Origin: Flavobacterium sp. IB48
Lineage (GTDB): Bacteria > Bacteroidota > Bacteroidia > Flavobacteriales > Flavobacteriaceae
Assembly (NCBI RefSeq): GCF_016405855.1
Contig: NZ_JAEFCA010000003.1
Location: 244,253 to 308,252, forward strand
DNA: 64,000 bases
Direction of reading: 5' to 3'
Position numbers and translations under genes: made by a program
Notes under the pieces: generated by a model
Seen by the model: only the letters and a program-made list of their open reading frames with translations
What the model was told of the DNA's origin: nothing
The model's database searches: none
Shown here: positions 45,515 through 53,866 of the stretch, piece after piece
Layout: every line of letters begins with the position of its first letter
How positions within the stretch are numbered: position 1 is the first letter of the stretch

Positions 45515-45617
45515 AATCACTTTTCATACTATTATTTTAGACTACGTCAATCATAGATTTGGCTAAATCTATTTCTCTAATGATGCGCAACTTTGTATCA
45601 TCAAAAAAAATAATAGT

Positions 45618-46514
45618 ATGAAAATTATAATTACAGGTTCTTTAGGAAACATTAGCAAACCTTTAGCGAAAGCTTTAATAAAAGAAGGACATCAAATTAC
45701 AGTAATTGCAAGCAGTAGTGAAAGAAAATCGGAAATTGAAAACCTTGGAGCGCAAGCCGCAATTGGTTCAGTAAATGACGTTAATTTTTTAACTCAAACT
45801 TTTACAGGAGCAGATGCTGTATATTGTATGATTCCGCGTGCAAATTATTTTGATCCGAATCTTGATTTAGATGCTTTTACTCGCACAATTGGAAATAATT
45901 ATGCAGAAGCCATTTCAAAATCTGGCGTAAAGCGCGTAGTGTTTTTAAGCAGTATTGGTGCGCATTTAGAGCAAGGTTCTGGAATCATTCAGCGTTATAA
46001 TGAAATCGAAGCCGTTCTAAACAGACTTTCAAATGTTTCGATAACATTTATGCGTCCAACTTCTTTTTACTACAATTTGTTGGCTTATATTCCGATGATT
46101 AAAAATCAAGGAGTTATAGCCGCTAATTATGGAGCAGATCAATTAATTCCTTGGGTTTCTCCAAACGATATAGCTGAAGCTATTGCAGAAGAACTTACAA
46201 CTCCGCTCGACGGAAAAAAAATACGTTATGTAGCAAGCGAAGAGCTTACTGGAGATCAAACCGCAAAAATTTTGGGCGACGTAATTGGCAATCCAGATCT
46301 AAAATGGAAATTAATAAGTGACGAGGAAACACTAAACGGATTAATTGCTGTTGGAATGCAACCTAAAATTGCACAAGGTTTGGTAGAAATGTATGCTGCA
46401 CTTTACAGCGGTTTGCTTGGTGAAGATTATTATCGAAATCGTCCTGCATTTTTAGGAAAAACAAAACTGGCAGATTATGCAAAAGAATTTGCTTCTATTT
46501 TCAACCAAAATTAA
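45618..46514 (+). CDS. NmrA-like NAD(P)-binding oxidoreductase
   Basis: A 298-residue atypical short-chain dehydrogenase. The start MKIIITGSLGNISKPLAKAL has the NmrA-type Rossmann loop (GSLGNIS) and GADAVYCMIPR, GVKRVVFLSSIGAH and FMRPTSFYYNLL follow the pattern of NmrA/QOR2 proteins, which lack a full catalytic Tyr-Lys pair. Such proteins act as redox sensors or quinone/aldehyde reductases. An AraC-type regulator starts 12 bases after its stop, so the two are probably one transcript and the regulator may control it. Confidence 0.88.
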   Translation: MKIIITGSLGNISKPLAKALIKEGHQITVIASSSERKSEIENLGAQAAIGSVNDVNFLTQTFTGADAVYCMIPRANYFDPNLDLDAFTRTIGNNYAEAISKSGVKRVVFLSSIGAHLEQGSGIIQRYNEIEAVLNRLSNVSITFMRPTSFYYNLLAYIPMIKNQGVIAANYGADQLIPWVSPNDIAEAIAEELTTPLDGKKIRYVASEELTGDQTAKILGDVIGNPDLKWKLISDEETLNGLIAVGMQPKIAQGLVEMYAALYSGLLGEDYYRNRPAFLGKTKLADYAKEFASIFNQN

Positions 46515-46526
46515 GTACTTTGTATT

Positions 46527-47441
46527 ATGGCAAATCAGCAACCTCTTCGATTTAAAACAATAAGCGAATTTCATGATTTTAGAAATTTGCCAAAACCCGA
46601 ACATCCTTTGGTGAGCGTTTACAATTTTGAAGATTTAAAATATCTTAATGACGAAGAACCAAAAAGCTTAGTGCTAGATTTTTATTCGATTGCTTTAAAA
46701 AGAAATGCCAACGCAAAAATGCGTTATGGTCAGCAGGAATACGATTTTAAAGAAGGAGTTTTAATTTTTCTTTCGCCAGGACAAGTTTTTTCTATTGAAG
46801 GAAATAACGAAATGCAACACACAGGATGGTCATTATTGATTCATCCTGATTTTCTTTGGAATACACCGCTTGCGCAGAAAATCAAACAATATGATTACTT
46901 TGGTTATGCAGTCAATGAAGCGCTTCATCTTTCTGATAAAGAAGAAAATATGCTAATAGACATCATAAAAAATATTCAGCAGGAATACCAGTCTAATATT
47001 GATAAGTTTAGCCAAGATGTAATTATTGCACAAATTGAATTGTTTTTGACTTACGCTGAAAGATTTTACAACAGACAATTTATTACTAGAAAAATCAGCA
47101 GCCATCAGATTTTAGCGCGTTTAGAAAAATTGCTCGAAGACCATTTTTCTGATGATTCTTTAAAACAGAAAGGACTTCCGACGGTACACTTTATAGCCGA
47201 AAATTTAAACGTTTCTCCCAATTATCTAAGTGCATTGTTAAAAATGCATACGGGTCAAAGTACACAACAGCACATTCATAACAAATTGATTGAAAAAGCA
47301 AAAGAAAAGCTTTCGACCACTACGTTATCTATTAGCGAAATTGCTTTTGAACTTGGTTTTGAACATCAGCAATCATTTAGTAAATTATTCAAGACCAAAA
47401 CAAATACTTCGCCTTTAGAATTCAGACAATCATTTAACTAA
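46527..47441 (+). CDS. AraC family transcriptional regulator
   Basis: A 304-residue regulator: an N-terminal cupin-like sensing domain (about 50-150, RYGQQEYDFKEGVLIFLSPG) and a C-terminal double helix-turn-helix (about 205-304: VHFIAENLNVSPNYLSALLK, then ISEIAFELGFEHQQSFSKLF and TNTSPLEFRQSFN). The arrangement is standard for AraC proteins of Bacteroidota. It is coupled to the NmrA-like gene upstream. Ligand unknown. Confidence 0.93.
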   Translation: MANQQPLRFKTISEFHDFRNLPKPEHPLVSVYNFEDLKYLNDEEPKSLVLDFYSIALKRNANAKMRYGQQEYDFKEGVLIFLSPGQVFSIEGNNEMQHTGWSLLIHPDFLWNTPLAQKIKQYDYFGYAVNEALHLSDKEENMLIDIIKNIQQEYQSNIDKFSQDVIIAQIELFLTYAERFYNRQFITRKISSHQILARLEKLLEDHFSDDSLKQKGLPTVHFIAENLNVSPNYLSALLKMHTGQSTQQHIHNKLIEKAKEKLSTTTLSISEIAFELGFEHQQSFSKLFKTKTNTSPLEFRQSFN

Positions 47442-47485
47442 TTGCTTTATTTTTCATAAATTCGTTAGCTTAAAAAGCGAAAATT

Positions 47486-47902
47486 ATGAATCCATTTTTA
47501 AGAAATACTTTGGCTGTAATTGCAGGTTTAGTTATTGGCAGTATTGTCAATATGAGCATCATTTTACTAAGCGGCTCTATAATTCCGGCTCCAAATGGTG
47601 CAGATGTTAGCACTACCGAAGGCTTAAAGGCAACCATGCATTTATTTGAACCAAAGCATTTTCTTTTTCCATTTTTAGCACACGCAATCGGAACTTTTGC
47701 AGGAGCGTTGACAACTGCTGTTGCCGCAATTAAACACAAAACAAAACTAGCTTTCGCTATTGGAGCTTTCTTTTTATTTGGCGGTATAGTTACGGTTTTT
47801 ACTTTGCCTTCTCCTATTTGGTTTGGTTTTGCAGATTTAATTTTTGCTTATATTCCGATGGCATATTTAGCTTCTAAAATTGCTTTAAAAAAGAAAAAAT
47901 AA
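47486..47902 (+). CDS. hypothetical membrane protein, four helices
   Basis: A 138-residue protein with hydrophobic helices at about 7-31, 54-75, 83-101 and 110-130, opening MNPFLRNTLAVIAGLVIGSIVNMSI with a Gly-rich first helix, and a basic end KIALKKKK (cytosolic C-terminus). I see similarity in style to small DUF-type membrane proteins of Bacteroidota but cannot name a family. The next gene starts after a single spacer base, suggesting coupled translation. Confidence 0.72.
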   Translation: MNPFLRNTLAVIAGLVIGSIVNMSIILLSGSIIPAPNGADVSTTEGLKATMHLFEPKHFLFPFLAHAIGTFAGALTTAVAAIKHKTKLAFAIGAFFLFGGIVTVFTLPSPIWFGFADLIFAYIPMAYLASKIALKKKK

Positions 47903-47903
47903 T

Positions 47904-48113
47904 ATGAGCGACAAAACAATAAAACCAGCAAAAAAATGCTACGAACATATTGGTGGCAAATTGGGAGAATTGCTTTTAGAGACATTTGCATCTAAAAAAT
48001 GGATTTCAAAAAACAATTCGACAGACAAGCATTTCTACATAACCGAATTGGGCGAAAAAGAATTTACAAAACTAGGCGTAGATCTGAATAAAATAAAATC
48101 GGAAGCCCTTTAA
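47904..48113 (+). CDS. stand-alone ArsR-like C-terminal domain
   Basis: A 69-residue protein. Its KKCYEHIGGKLGELLLETFASK and FYITELGEKEFTKLGVDL segments match the C-terminal part of ArsR-family regulators that carry a CYDHLAGxLG motif and a following [FY]xLTxxGxxxxxxLG[IV]D block. The N-terminal winged helix-turn-helix is absent, and no frame carrying it is found upstream, because the preceding gene encodes a membrane protein and lies one base away. So it is a truncated paralogue or a dedicated small partner of a full regulator. Cys in CYEH could bind metal or sense redox. Confidence 0.7.
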   Translation: MSDKTIKPAKKCYEHIGGKLGELLLETFASKKWISKNNSTDKHFYITELGEKEFTKLGVDLNKIKSEAL

Positions 48114-48192
48114 TTTTATAAATTTACAATCCTTTTCTGCAAAATTTGTAGCGCTTTATTTCTTAACTTAGTTTGCTTTTAAATCTTGAATC

Positions 48193-48561
48193 ATGACTAG
48201 GAAAGAAATCGCTAAAAACTTCTTGAAATTAGCAGCAAAAGGGCACCCTCACGAAGGTTTTCGATTGTATGTCGGAAAGAATTTCAAACATCACAACGCC
48301 TATTTCAAAGGCGATGCAGACACTTTAATGCTTGCCATGGAAGAATCTGCCAGAACAAATCCGAATAAGGTTTTTAAAATTCATCATATTCTAGAAGACG
48401 ATAACTTAGTTGCTGTGCATTCGCACCTCAAACAAACGCCTTCAGATATTGGTTTTGCTGTTGTGCATATTCTCAAATTCGAATCGGATAAAATCGTCGA
48501 ACTTTGGGATCTAGGACAACCTGTCCCAAAAGATTCTATTAACGAAAACGGAATGTTTTAA
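48193..48561 (+). CDS. SnoaL/NTF2-like protein
   Basis: A 122-residue protein: MTRKEIAKNFLKLAAKGHPHEGFRLYVGKNFKHHNAYFKG-type start (helix pair and His-rich pocket), VAVHSHLKQTPSDIGFAVVH and the conserved DIGF..IHILKFESDKIVELWDLGQPVP ending that identify a SnoaL-like NTF2 fold. Members bind or isomerise small hydrophobic molecules. It looks like the group annotated as predicted SnoaL-like aldol-condensation enzyme. Stand-alone gene. Confidence 0.85.
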   Translation: MTRKEIAKNFLKLAAKGHPHEGFRLYVGKNFKHHNAYFKGDADTLMLAMEESARTNPNKVFKIHHILEDDNLVAVHSHLKQTPSDIGFAVVHILKFESDKIVELWDLGQPVPKDSINENGMF

Positions 48562-48617
48562 CTAATGATAAATTACAAACAATTCATAATTTGCAACTTA
48601 CAATTCACAATTAATAA

Positions 48618-49658
48618 ATGAACTTAATCCCTAAAATTTCCTTATTACTACTAGTAATCTTAACCAGTTGCCATTCTTCAGCACAAACAAAAGACAATTA
48701 TAAAAAAAGTATTGATAGTTTACTTCAAAACACCAATCCGAAATTTACCGGTGTGATTTTGATTGCGAAAAATGGCAAAACAGTTTATTCAAAGGCTGAA
48801 GGATTTGCGAATTTTGAAACCAAAAAACCTTTAAACCTAGATAGCCAATTTGAAATTATGTCTATTACCCGACAAATTACAGCTGCTTTGGTTTTAAAAG
48901 AAGTAGAACAAGGTAAAATTGATCTCAATACTCCAATAAAAAAATACCTACCCAATTTAAAGCAGACATGGGCAGATACTATTACAGTTCATCAGTTATT
49001 AAACCACTCACATGGAATCACTGATTTACAAAAACCTTTACTTTTTAAACCAGGAAGCGATTTTAAATATGGCAATGAGGGTTATCCTATATTGGGTCAA
49101 ATTCTCGAATCGGTATCTAAAAAAAGCTATTCAGAACTAGCAAATGAGCTGTTTAAAAAGCTTAAAATGAATAATACATTTTGCTATTCAAAAGACAGCG
49201 ATAAAAATTTAGTTACAGGATACATCTCTAACGGTAATAATCTAGAAAAAGCAGAAAATAATTTAATATCTCCATACAAAGTGCCTTCAGGCGGTCTTGT
49301 TTCTACTGTAAATGATCTTTTAATTTGGAATAACAACCTTCACAAGGGAAAAATTCTAAAACCCGAATCATACAAATTAATGACATCGTATACAATTCAA
49401 AATCAACATAACTTTTTCGGAAAAGTAAAAGAAGGATACGGTTACGGTTTAAGAATTATCGAAAAAGAACCCGTAAAATATTTTGGACATACTGGCCTTG
49501 GCAACGGATTTTCTGCTGTAAACTTGTATTTTCCTGACAGTGATGTAAGCTTAATTGTTTTAGAAAATCAGATGCCCGAAGATTCTAATTTGTTTTATGC
49601 TTCTGAATTTAAAATCAAAAACATTCTTTTTAAAAGTGATTTATTAAGTAAATCGTAG
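48618..49658 (+). CDS. serine beta-lactamase-like lipoprotein with SxxR instead of SxxK
   Basis: A 346-residue class C/S12-like protein with a lipoprotein signal (Cys18 in VILTSCHSS; an alternative signal cleavage is after SSAQ). Family elements are visible: the first motif reads SITR with Ser82 and Arg85, where Lys is expected; the second is YGN at 151-153; the third is HTG at 291-293 in FGHTGLGNGFS. The arrangement matches penicillin-binding-protein-like hydrolases of the envelope. Replacement of the general-base Lys by Arg makes normal acylation doubtful. It is followed 5 bases later by a DUF1801 gene. Confidence 0.88.
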   Translation: MNLIPKISLLLLVILTSCHSSAQTKDNYKKSIDSLLQNTNPKFTGVILIAKNGKTVYSKAEGFANFETKKPLNLDSQFEIMSITRQITAALVLKEVEQGKIDLNTPIKKYLPNLKQTWADTITVHQLLNHSHGITDLQKPLLFKPGSDFKYGNEGYPILGQILESVSKKSYSELANELFKKLKMNNTFCYSKDSDKNLVTGYISNGNNLEKAENNLISPYKVPSGGLVSTVNDLLIWNNNLHKGKILKPESYKLMTSYTIQNQHNFFGKVKEGYGYGLRIIEKEPVKYFGHTGLGNGFSAVNLYFPDSDVSLIVLENQMPEDSNLFYASEFKIKNILFKSDLLSKS

Positions 49659-49663
49659 ACAAA

Positions 49664-50089
49664 ATGGCAAAAAATAAAACTACAGAAACTCAAAGTAGCG
49701 TTACTGATTTTATTAACGCTGTCGAAAATGAAGTTAAAAAAAATGATGCTTTTGAACTTCTAAAAATAATTCAAGAAGCAACTGGTTTTGAACCCAAAAT
49801 GTGGGGACCAAGCATTATTGGTTTTGGAAGCTATCATTACAAATACGACAGTGGACACGAAGGTGATGCTCCGTTGGCTGGTTTTTCACCAAGAAAAACA
49901 GCCATGACCGTTTATTTTTATCTGCCAGAAGAAAAAAGAGAAGAACTTTTATCTAAACTTGGAAAACATACTTCGTCTAAGGCATGCATTTACATTAAAA
50001 AACTCACAGATATTGATATTGAAATCTTAAAAAAGATAATTTTACTTTCAATTGAATATACCCAAAATTTATATCCTCAAAATAAATGA
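49664..50089 (+). CDS. DUF1801 domain protein
   Basis: A 141-residue cytosolic protein with the DUF1801 pattern: SVTDFINAVENEVKKNDAFE, MWGPSIIGFGSYHYKYDSG, LAGFSPRKTAMTVYFYLP and KASIYIKKLTDID-like ending. The fold resembles the YdhG/Fra-type iron chaperones, but activity in this branch is unknown. It overlaps the MBL-fold gene by four bases (ATGA), so the two are translationally coupled. A second DUF1801 protein lies at 54607. Confidence 0.87.
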   Translation: MAKNKTTETQSSVTDFINAVENEVKKNDAFELLKIIQEATGFEPKMWGPSIIGFGSYHYKYDSGHEGDAPLAGFSPRKTAMTVYFYLPEEKREELLSKLGKHTSSKACIYIKKLTDIDIEILKKIILLSIEYTQNLYPQNK

Positions 50090-51189
50090 CAACATTCCTA
50101 ATTCTATTATTCCTGATTGCTTTTGCAATTTATATGTTTCTTCAACACCCAAAATTCGGAAAAGCACCTTCGGGAGAAAGACTGGTTCAAATTCAAAATT
50201 CGCCGCAATATAAAAACGGAAAATTCGAAAACCAGAGCTTTACACCCGATCTCGCCGAAGGCAAAACTATGGCTGGAGTTTTATTTGAATTTTTCTTCAA
50301 GAAAGTAGATCGAAAAATTCCGACAGATTTAATTCCGTCAGTAAAAACCAACTTAAAAGAACTCGCATTAAATCAGGATGTTTTAGTTTGGTTTGGGCAT
50401 TCGTCTTATTTTATTCAGTTGGAAGGAAAACGCTTTTTAATAGATCCCGTTTTTAGCGGGAACGCCTCTCCTATTCCAGGAACAACAAAATCGTTTAAAG
50501 GAACTGATATTTATACGGTCGATGATCTCCCTGAAATTGATTATTTGCTAATCACGCACGATCATTACGATCATTTGGATTACGATACCTTCTTAAAATT
50601 AAAACCTAAAACTAAAAAAGTTGTTACTGCTCTTGGTGTTGGCTCGCACCTGGAATTCTGGGGATTTCCTTCTGAAAATATTATTGAGAAAGATTGGTAT
50701 TCTAAAATAGAATTAGATGAAAATCTAACAATTCACACCACGCCATCAAGACATTTTTCGGGTAGAGGTTTTAAAAGATGTAATACGCTTTGGACTTCTT
50801 TTGTTTTAGAAAGCAAGGATTTTAAAATGTATTTGGGCGGAGACAGTGGCTACGACAAGCATTTTGCCGAAATTGGCGAAAAATACGGACCGTTTGATAT
50901 TGCTTTAATTGATAACGGACAATACAACGAAAGTTGGAAATATATTCATAATTTACCTCAAGATGTAATAAAAGCCATGAAAGACCTGAAAACAAAAAGA
51001 GTATTTCCGGTACATTCTTCTAAGTTTTCATTATCTCTTCACGCTTGGGACGAACCTTTGAAAAAAGTAACCGAATTGAATAGTTTGTCTGAAAATCCGA
51101 TTCCGTTAATTACACCAATGATTGGCGAAATTGTTGAATTGAAAAATGATAAACAAGAATTTAAACAATGGTGGAAAGGGGTTAACTAA
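50086..51189 (+). CDS. MBL-fold metallohydrolase (NAPE-PLD/UlaG-like)
   Basis: A 367-residue metallo-beta-lactamase-fold protein with an N-terminal hydrophobic anchor (about 3-20). Zinc ligands: THDHYDHLDY (HxHxDH), a later His in TPSRHFSGRGFKRCNTLW, Asp in YLGGDSGYDKHF and the terminal His in VFPVHSSKF. LVWFGHSSYFIQLEGKRFLIDPV is characteristic of the NAPE-PLD/UlaG branch. It probably hydrolyses a phosphodiester or lactone at the inner membrane. Coupled with the upstream DUF1801 gene by the four-base overlap. Confidence 0.9.
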   Translation: MTTFLILLFLIAFAIYMFLQHPKFGKAPSGERLVQIQNSPQYKNGKFENQSFTPDLAEGKTMAGVLFEFFFKKVDRKIPTDLIPSVKTNLKELALNQDVLVWFGHSSYFIQLEGKRFLIDPVFSGNASPIPGTTKSFKGTDIYTVDDLPEIDYLLITHDHYDHLDYDTFLKLKPKTKKVVTALGVGSHLEFWGFPSENIIEKDWYSKIELDENLTIHTTPSRHFSGRGFKRCNTLWTSFVLESKDFKMYLGGDSGYDKHFAEIGEKYGPFDIALIDNGQYNESWKYIHNLPQDVIKAMKDLKTKRVFPVHSSKFSLSLHAWDEPLKKVTELNSLSENPIPLITPMIGEIVELKNDKQEFKQWWKGVN

Positions 51190-51240
51190 TGTTATGAATT
51201 ATGAATTATGAATTCTAAACCGAATTATAAATTCATGCAA

Positions 51241-51307
51241 TGTCACCCTGAGCGAAGTCGAAGGGCGATCCAATTGACACTAGGGCTTCGACTTCCCTCA
51301 CCCTGAC
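51241..51307. repeat. inverted intergenic repeat, CCCTGAGCGAAGTCGAAG family
   Basis: Bases 51241-51266 and 51281-51307 are imperfect inverted copies (TGTCACCCTGAGCGAAGTCG and so on). The word GAGCGAAGTCGAAG also occurs at 8257-8270. Upstream (51190-51236) are short words such as ATGAATTATGAATT, and downstream (51321-51352) are copies of CTTGAAAC-like words that recur at 54573-54599. Confidence 0.75.
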
Positions 51308-51363
51308 AAAAGTGAGCAAAACTTGAAACATGAAACTTTAAAACCTGAAACAAACTAAAAACC

Positions 51364-52488
51364 GTGAAACCAAAAATAATATTTCTATCTTTTTTCTTCC
51401 TTTTAATAACTAATGTCTTTTCTCAAAACACCTATGTATTTTTAGGGTCTTACAATCGTGATAAAACTGCTGAAGCTATTCAAGTATATCAATTGGATAC
51501 CTTAAACGGAAAATTGACCAAATTTACTTCAGTCAAAAACATTATAAATCCGTCTTATTTGACGGTTTCGCCAAACGGAAAATATGTTTATGCCTGCACA
51601 GACACTAAAACACCAAATGCAGGAAGCGTAAGCAGTTTTGAATTTAATCCGTCAGCAAAAACTTTGACTTTTTTGAACAGTCAAAGAAGCGGTGGCGAAA
51701 ATCCTGTTTATGTCAGTGTTCACAAAAACGGAAAATGGCTTGCCAATGCCAATTATACAGAAGGAAGTGTTTCTGTCTATCCTATTTTAGAAAATGGTAA
51801 AATCGATTCGATTGCCCAGAATTTTCAGTATATGGACGGAAGCGTAAATAAAGATAGACAAACTAGATCTCACGTACATTCGGCGGTATTTTCTCCACAA
51901 TGCGATTATTTGTTTTTACCCGATTTAGGAGCCGACAAAATACGCTGCTATGCTTTTGATGAAAATCTGAAAAAGCCATTAGTAGAAACTAAAAATCCGT
52001 TTACGAAAACCGATTTAGAAGCTGGCCCAAGACATTTAACCTTTCATCCAAATCAAAAATATGGATATTGCATTGAAGAAATGGCTGGACAAGTAAGCGT
52101 TTACAGTTATGAAAATGGTGTTTTAAATAAAATCCAACGCATTGCTACACACTCAGATAAAATAAAAGATGGCTTTGAAAGTTCTGATATTCATATTTCT
52201 CCTGATGGAAAATTTTTATACGCAACAAATCGTGGCAAAGAAAACAATATTGCTATTTTCTCTATCGATGAAAATGGTCTTTTAAAAAACATTGGCTATC
52301 AATCTACTCTAGGAAAACATCCGAGAATTTTTGCTCTCGATGAAAGCGGGAAATTTTTGGTTGCCTCGAATGTTTTAACGGGAAATGTAATTGTTTTTAA
52401 AAGAGATTCTAAAACTGGATTATTAAAGAAAATGGGAAAAGAAGTAAAAATGGAGAATGTTTCTTGCGTACAGATTAAACAGATTTAA
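51364..52488 (+). CDS. lactonase family beta-propeller protein (exported)
   Basis: A 374-residue protein of the 6-phosphogluconolactonase-like family (PF10282 type): seven-bladed propeller repeats with the recurrent pattern VSPNGKYVYACTD, VHKNGKWLANANY, SPDGKFLYATNRG and the conserved THSDKIKDGFESSDIHISPDG and SRSHVHSAVF-like blocks (here RQTRSHVHSAVFSP). The start codon is GTG at 51364: the signal peptide (KPKIIFLSFFFLLITNVFSQ) begins directly after it and no other in-frame start is suitably placed. Export to the periplasm argues against a role in the cytosolic pentose phosphate pathway, so the lactone substrate is open. Confidence 0.88.
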   Translation: MKPKIIFLSFFFLLITNVFSQNTYVFLGSYNRDKTAEAIQVYQLDTLNGKLTKFTSVKNIINPSYLTVSPNGKYVYACTDTKTPNAGSVSSFEFNPSAKTLTFLNSQRSGGENPVYVSVHKNGKWLANANYTEGSVSVYPILENGKIDSIAQNFQYMDGSVNKDRQTRSHVHSAVFSPQCDYLFLPDLGADKIRCYAFDENLKKPLVETKNPFTKTDLEAGPRHLTFHPNQKYGYCIEEMAGQVSVYSYENGVLNKIQRIATHSDKIKDGFESSDIHISPDGKFLYATNRGKENNIAIFSIDENGLLKNIGYQSTLGKHPRIFALDESGKFLVASNVLTGNVIVFKRDSKTGLLKKMGKEVKMENVSCVQIKQI

Positions 52489-52523
52489 TTTTCTTATAAG
52501 GTATATTATAGATAATCTTGTTA

Positions 52524-52553
52524 TTTCTCGTTCCTCGAAATGACAAACTTTGT
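52524..52553. repeat. partial copy of the 8.1-8.4 kb repeat tail
   Basis: TCTCGTTCCTCGAAATGACA plus CTTTGTG resembles the segment at 8316-8357. It sits in the 94-base gap between the lactonase and acetyltransferase genes and looks like a truncated copy. Confidence 0.6.
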
Positions 52554-52582
52554 GTTAAAAATTATTAAATAATTAAAAAAAT

Positions 52583-53110
52583 ATGACAATAAGTAACTTC
52601 AATTTACAGCCAGATTTCTTAGAAAATGAAATATCCAAGTTAATTCCGTTAGAAGAAAAACATTTTGAAGCCTTATTTAAAGCAGCTTCCGATCCGTTAA
52701 TTTGGGAACAAAATCCTGCGAAGGATCGACATCAAAGAGATGTTTTTAGAGCTTATTTTGATCTAATACTTACAAAAAGTCCGTTCCTAATTCTCGATAA
52801 ACAAACCAATGAAATAATGGGAACAACAAGTTTCTACGATTACAATCCAGAAAAATCGAATATTAGCATTGGTTACACTTTTATTACCCGAAAATATTGG
52901 GGCGGCCCGTACAACAACTCAAACAAAAAATTAATGATCGATTACGCATTTGAGCATGTTGATTCGGTACTTTTTCATATTGGAGCAGAAAACTTCCGTT
53001 CGCAAAAAGCCGTTTTAAAACTTGGAGCCAAAAAAATCAACGAGTTAACATTTACGGTTAATGGTCGTGAAGTACCATATTTTGAATATGAATTGAAGAA
53101 AAAATTATAG
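52583..53110 (+). CDS. GNAT family N-acetyltransferase (RimJ/RimL-like)
   Basis: A 175-residue acetyltransferase of the ribosomal-protein-acetylase-like branch: LIPLEEKHFEALFKAASDPL start, MGTTSFYDYNPEKSNISIGY, the cofactor region YTFITRKYWGGPYNNSNKKL and HIGAENFRSQKAVLKLGAKK. These proteins acetylate alpha-amino groups of proteins or small molecules. Monocistronic, between short repeats. Target unknown. Confidence 0.9.
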   Translation: MTISNFNLQPDFLENEISKLIPLEEKHFEALFKAASDPLIWEQNPAKDRHQRDVFRAYFDLILTKSPFLILDKQTNEIMGTTSFYDYNPEKSNISIGYTFITRKYWGGPYNNSNKKLMIDYAFEHVDSVLFHIGAENFRSQKAVLKLGAKKINELTFTVNGREVPYFEYELKKKL

Positions 53111-53116
53111 AAAATT

Positions 53117-53192
53117 ATGAGTTATGAGTTATGAATTTTGAGTTGACGATAACTTGTAATTTATATCATAACTCATAATTCATAACTCAAAA
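53117..53192. repeat. AT-rich inverted repeat (TTATGAGTTATGA family)
   Basis: ATTATGAGTTATGAGTTATG near 53115-53134 faces CATAACTCATAATTCATAAC near 53166-53185. The pairing is imperfect and built from 7-9-base words. Related words appear at 36400-36440, 36564-36605, 48568-48610 and 51190-51236. Confidence 0.65.
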
Positions 53193-53202
53193 AACTCAAA
53201 AA

Positions 53203-53784
53203 ATGAAAAGAATAACTGTTTTCTGTGCTTCAAGTTTTGGCACTGAAAAAATTTACGAAGAACAAGCAACCAATTTAGGCAAAACCTTAGCCAAACAAAA
53301 TATAGAATTAGTATATGGTGGTGCAAATGTCGGTTTAATGGGCGCTGTCGCTGATGGAGCTTTAAGTGCTGGCGGAAAAGTAATTGGCGTGCTTCCTAAT
53401 TTTTTAAGATCGAAAGAAATTGCACATTTAGGCCTAACCGAATTGATTTTGGTCGAGAGCATGCATGAAAGAAAAACCAAAATGAACGATTTGTGTGATG
53501 GTGTAATCGCACTTCCAGGTGGTTTTGGAACTCTAGAAGAACTTTTCGAAATGTTGACTTGGGCGCAATTAGGTTTGCATAAAAAACCAATCGCAATTTT
53601 GAATGTAAATGGCTATTATGATTCTCTAATAACGCTATTGCAAACTATGACAGAAAAAGGATTATTGAAAGAAGTCAATCAAAAAATGCTTTTGGTTAGC
53701 GATTCTATTGACGATTTATTAGATCAAATGAAAAATTACACTGCGCCCACTGTCGGAAAGTGGATTGATAAAAAAAAGTTATAA
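53203..53784 (+). CDS. LOG family protein (nucleoside monophosphate phosphoribohydrolase)
   Basis: A 193-residue Rossmann-fold protein. MKRITVFCASSFGTEKIYEE, LVYGGANVGLMGAVADGAL, the ESMHERKTKM motif and PGGFGTLEELFEMLTWAQLG (PGGxGTxxE) are diagnostic of the LOG/YvdD family. Members cleave the ribose-5'-phosphate from cytokinin nucleotides or purine monophosphates. Length is normal. Stand-alone gene. Confidence 0.94.
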   Translation: MKRITVFCASSFGTEKIYEEQATNLGKTLAKQNIELVYGGANVGLMGAVADGALSAGGKVIGVLPNFLRSKEIAHLGLTELILVESMHERKTKMNDLCDGVIALPGGFGTLEELFEMLTWAQLGLHKKPIAILNVNGYYDSLITLLQTMTEKGLLKEVNQKMLLVSDSIDDLLDQMKNYTAPTVGKWIDKKKL

Positions 53785-53866
53785 GTCAGAACTTAAGATC
53801 TCAATACAAATTTTAGAGTTATATTTACATTTCCTCGTTAGATCTAACTAATTAACTTCAAACAAA

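Noticed and set aside
51364..52488. Pentose phosphate pathway 6-phosphogluconolactonase (pgl)
   Set aside because: The propeller family fits, but the protein has a signal peptide, so a cytosolic role is unlikely and the gene symbol was withheld.
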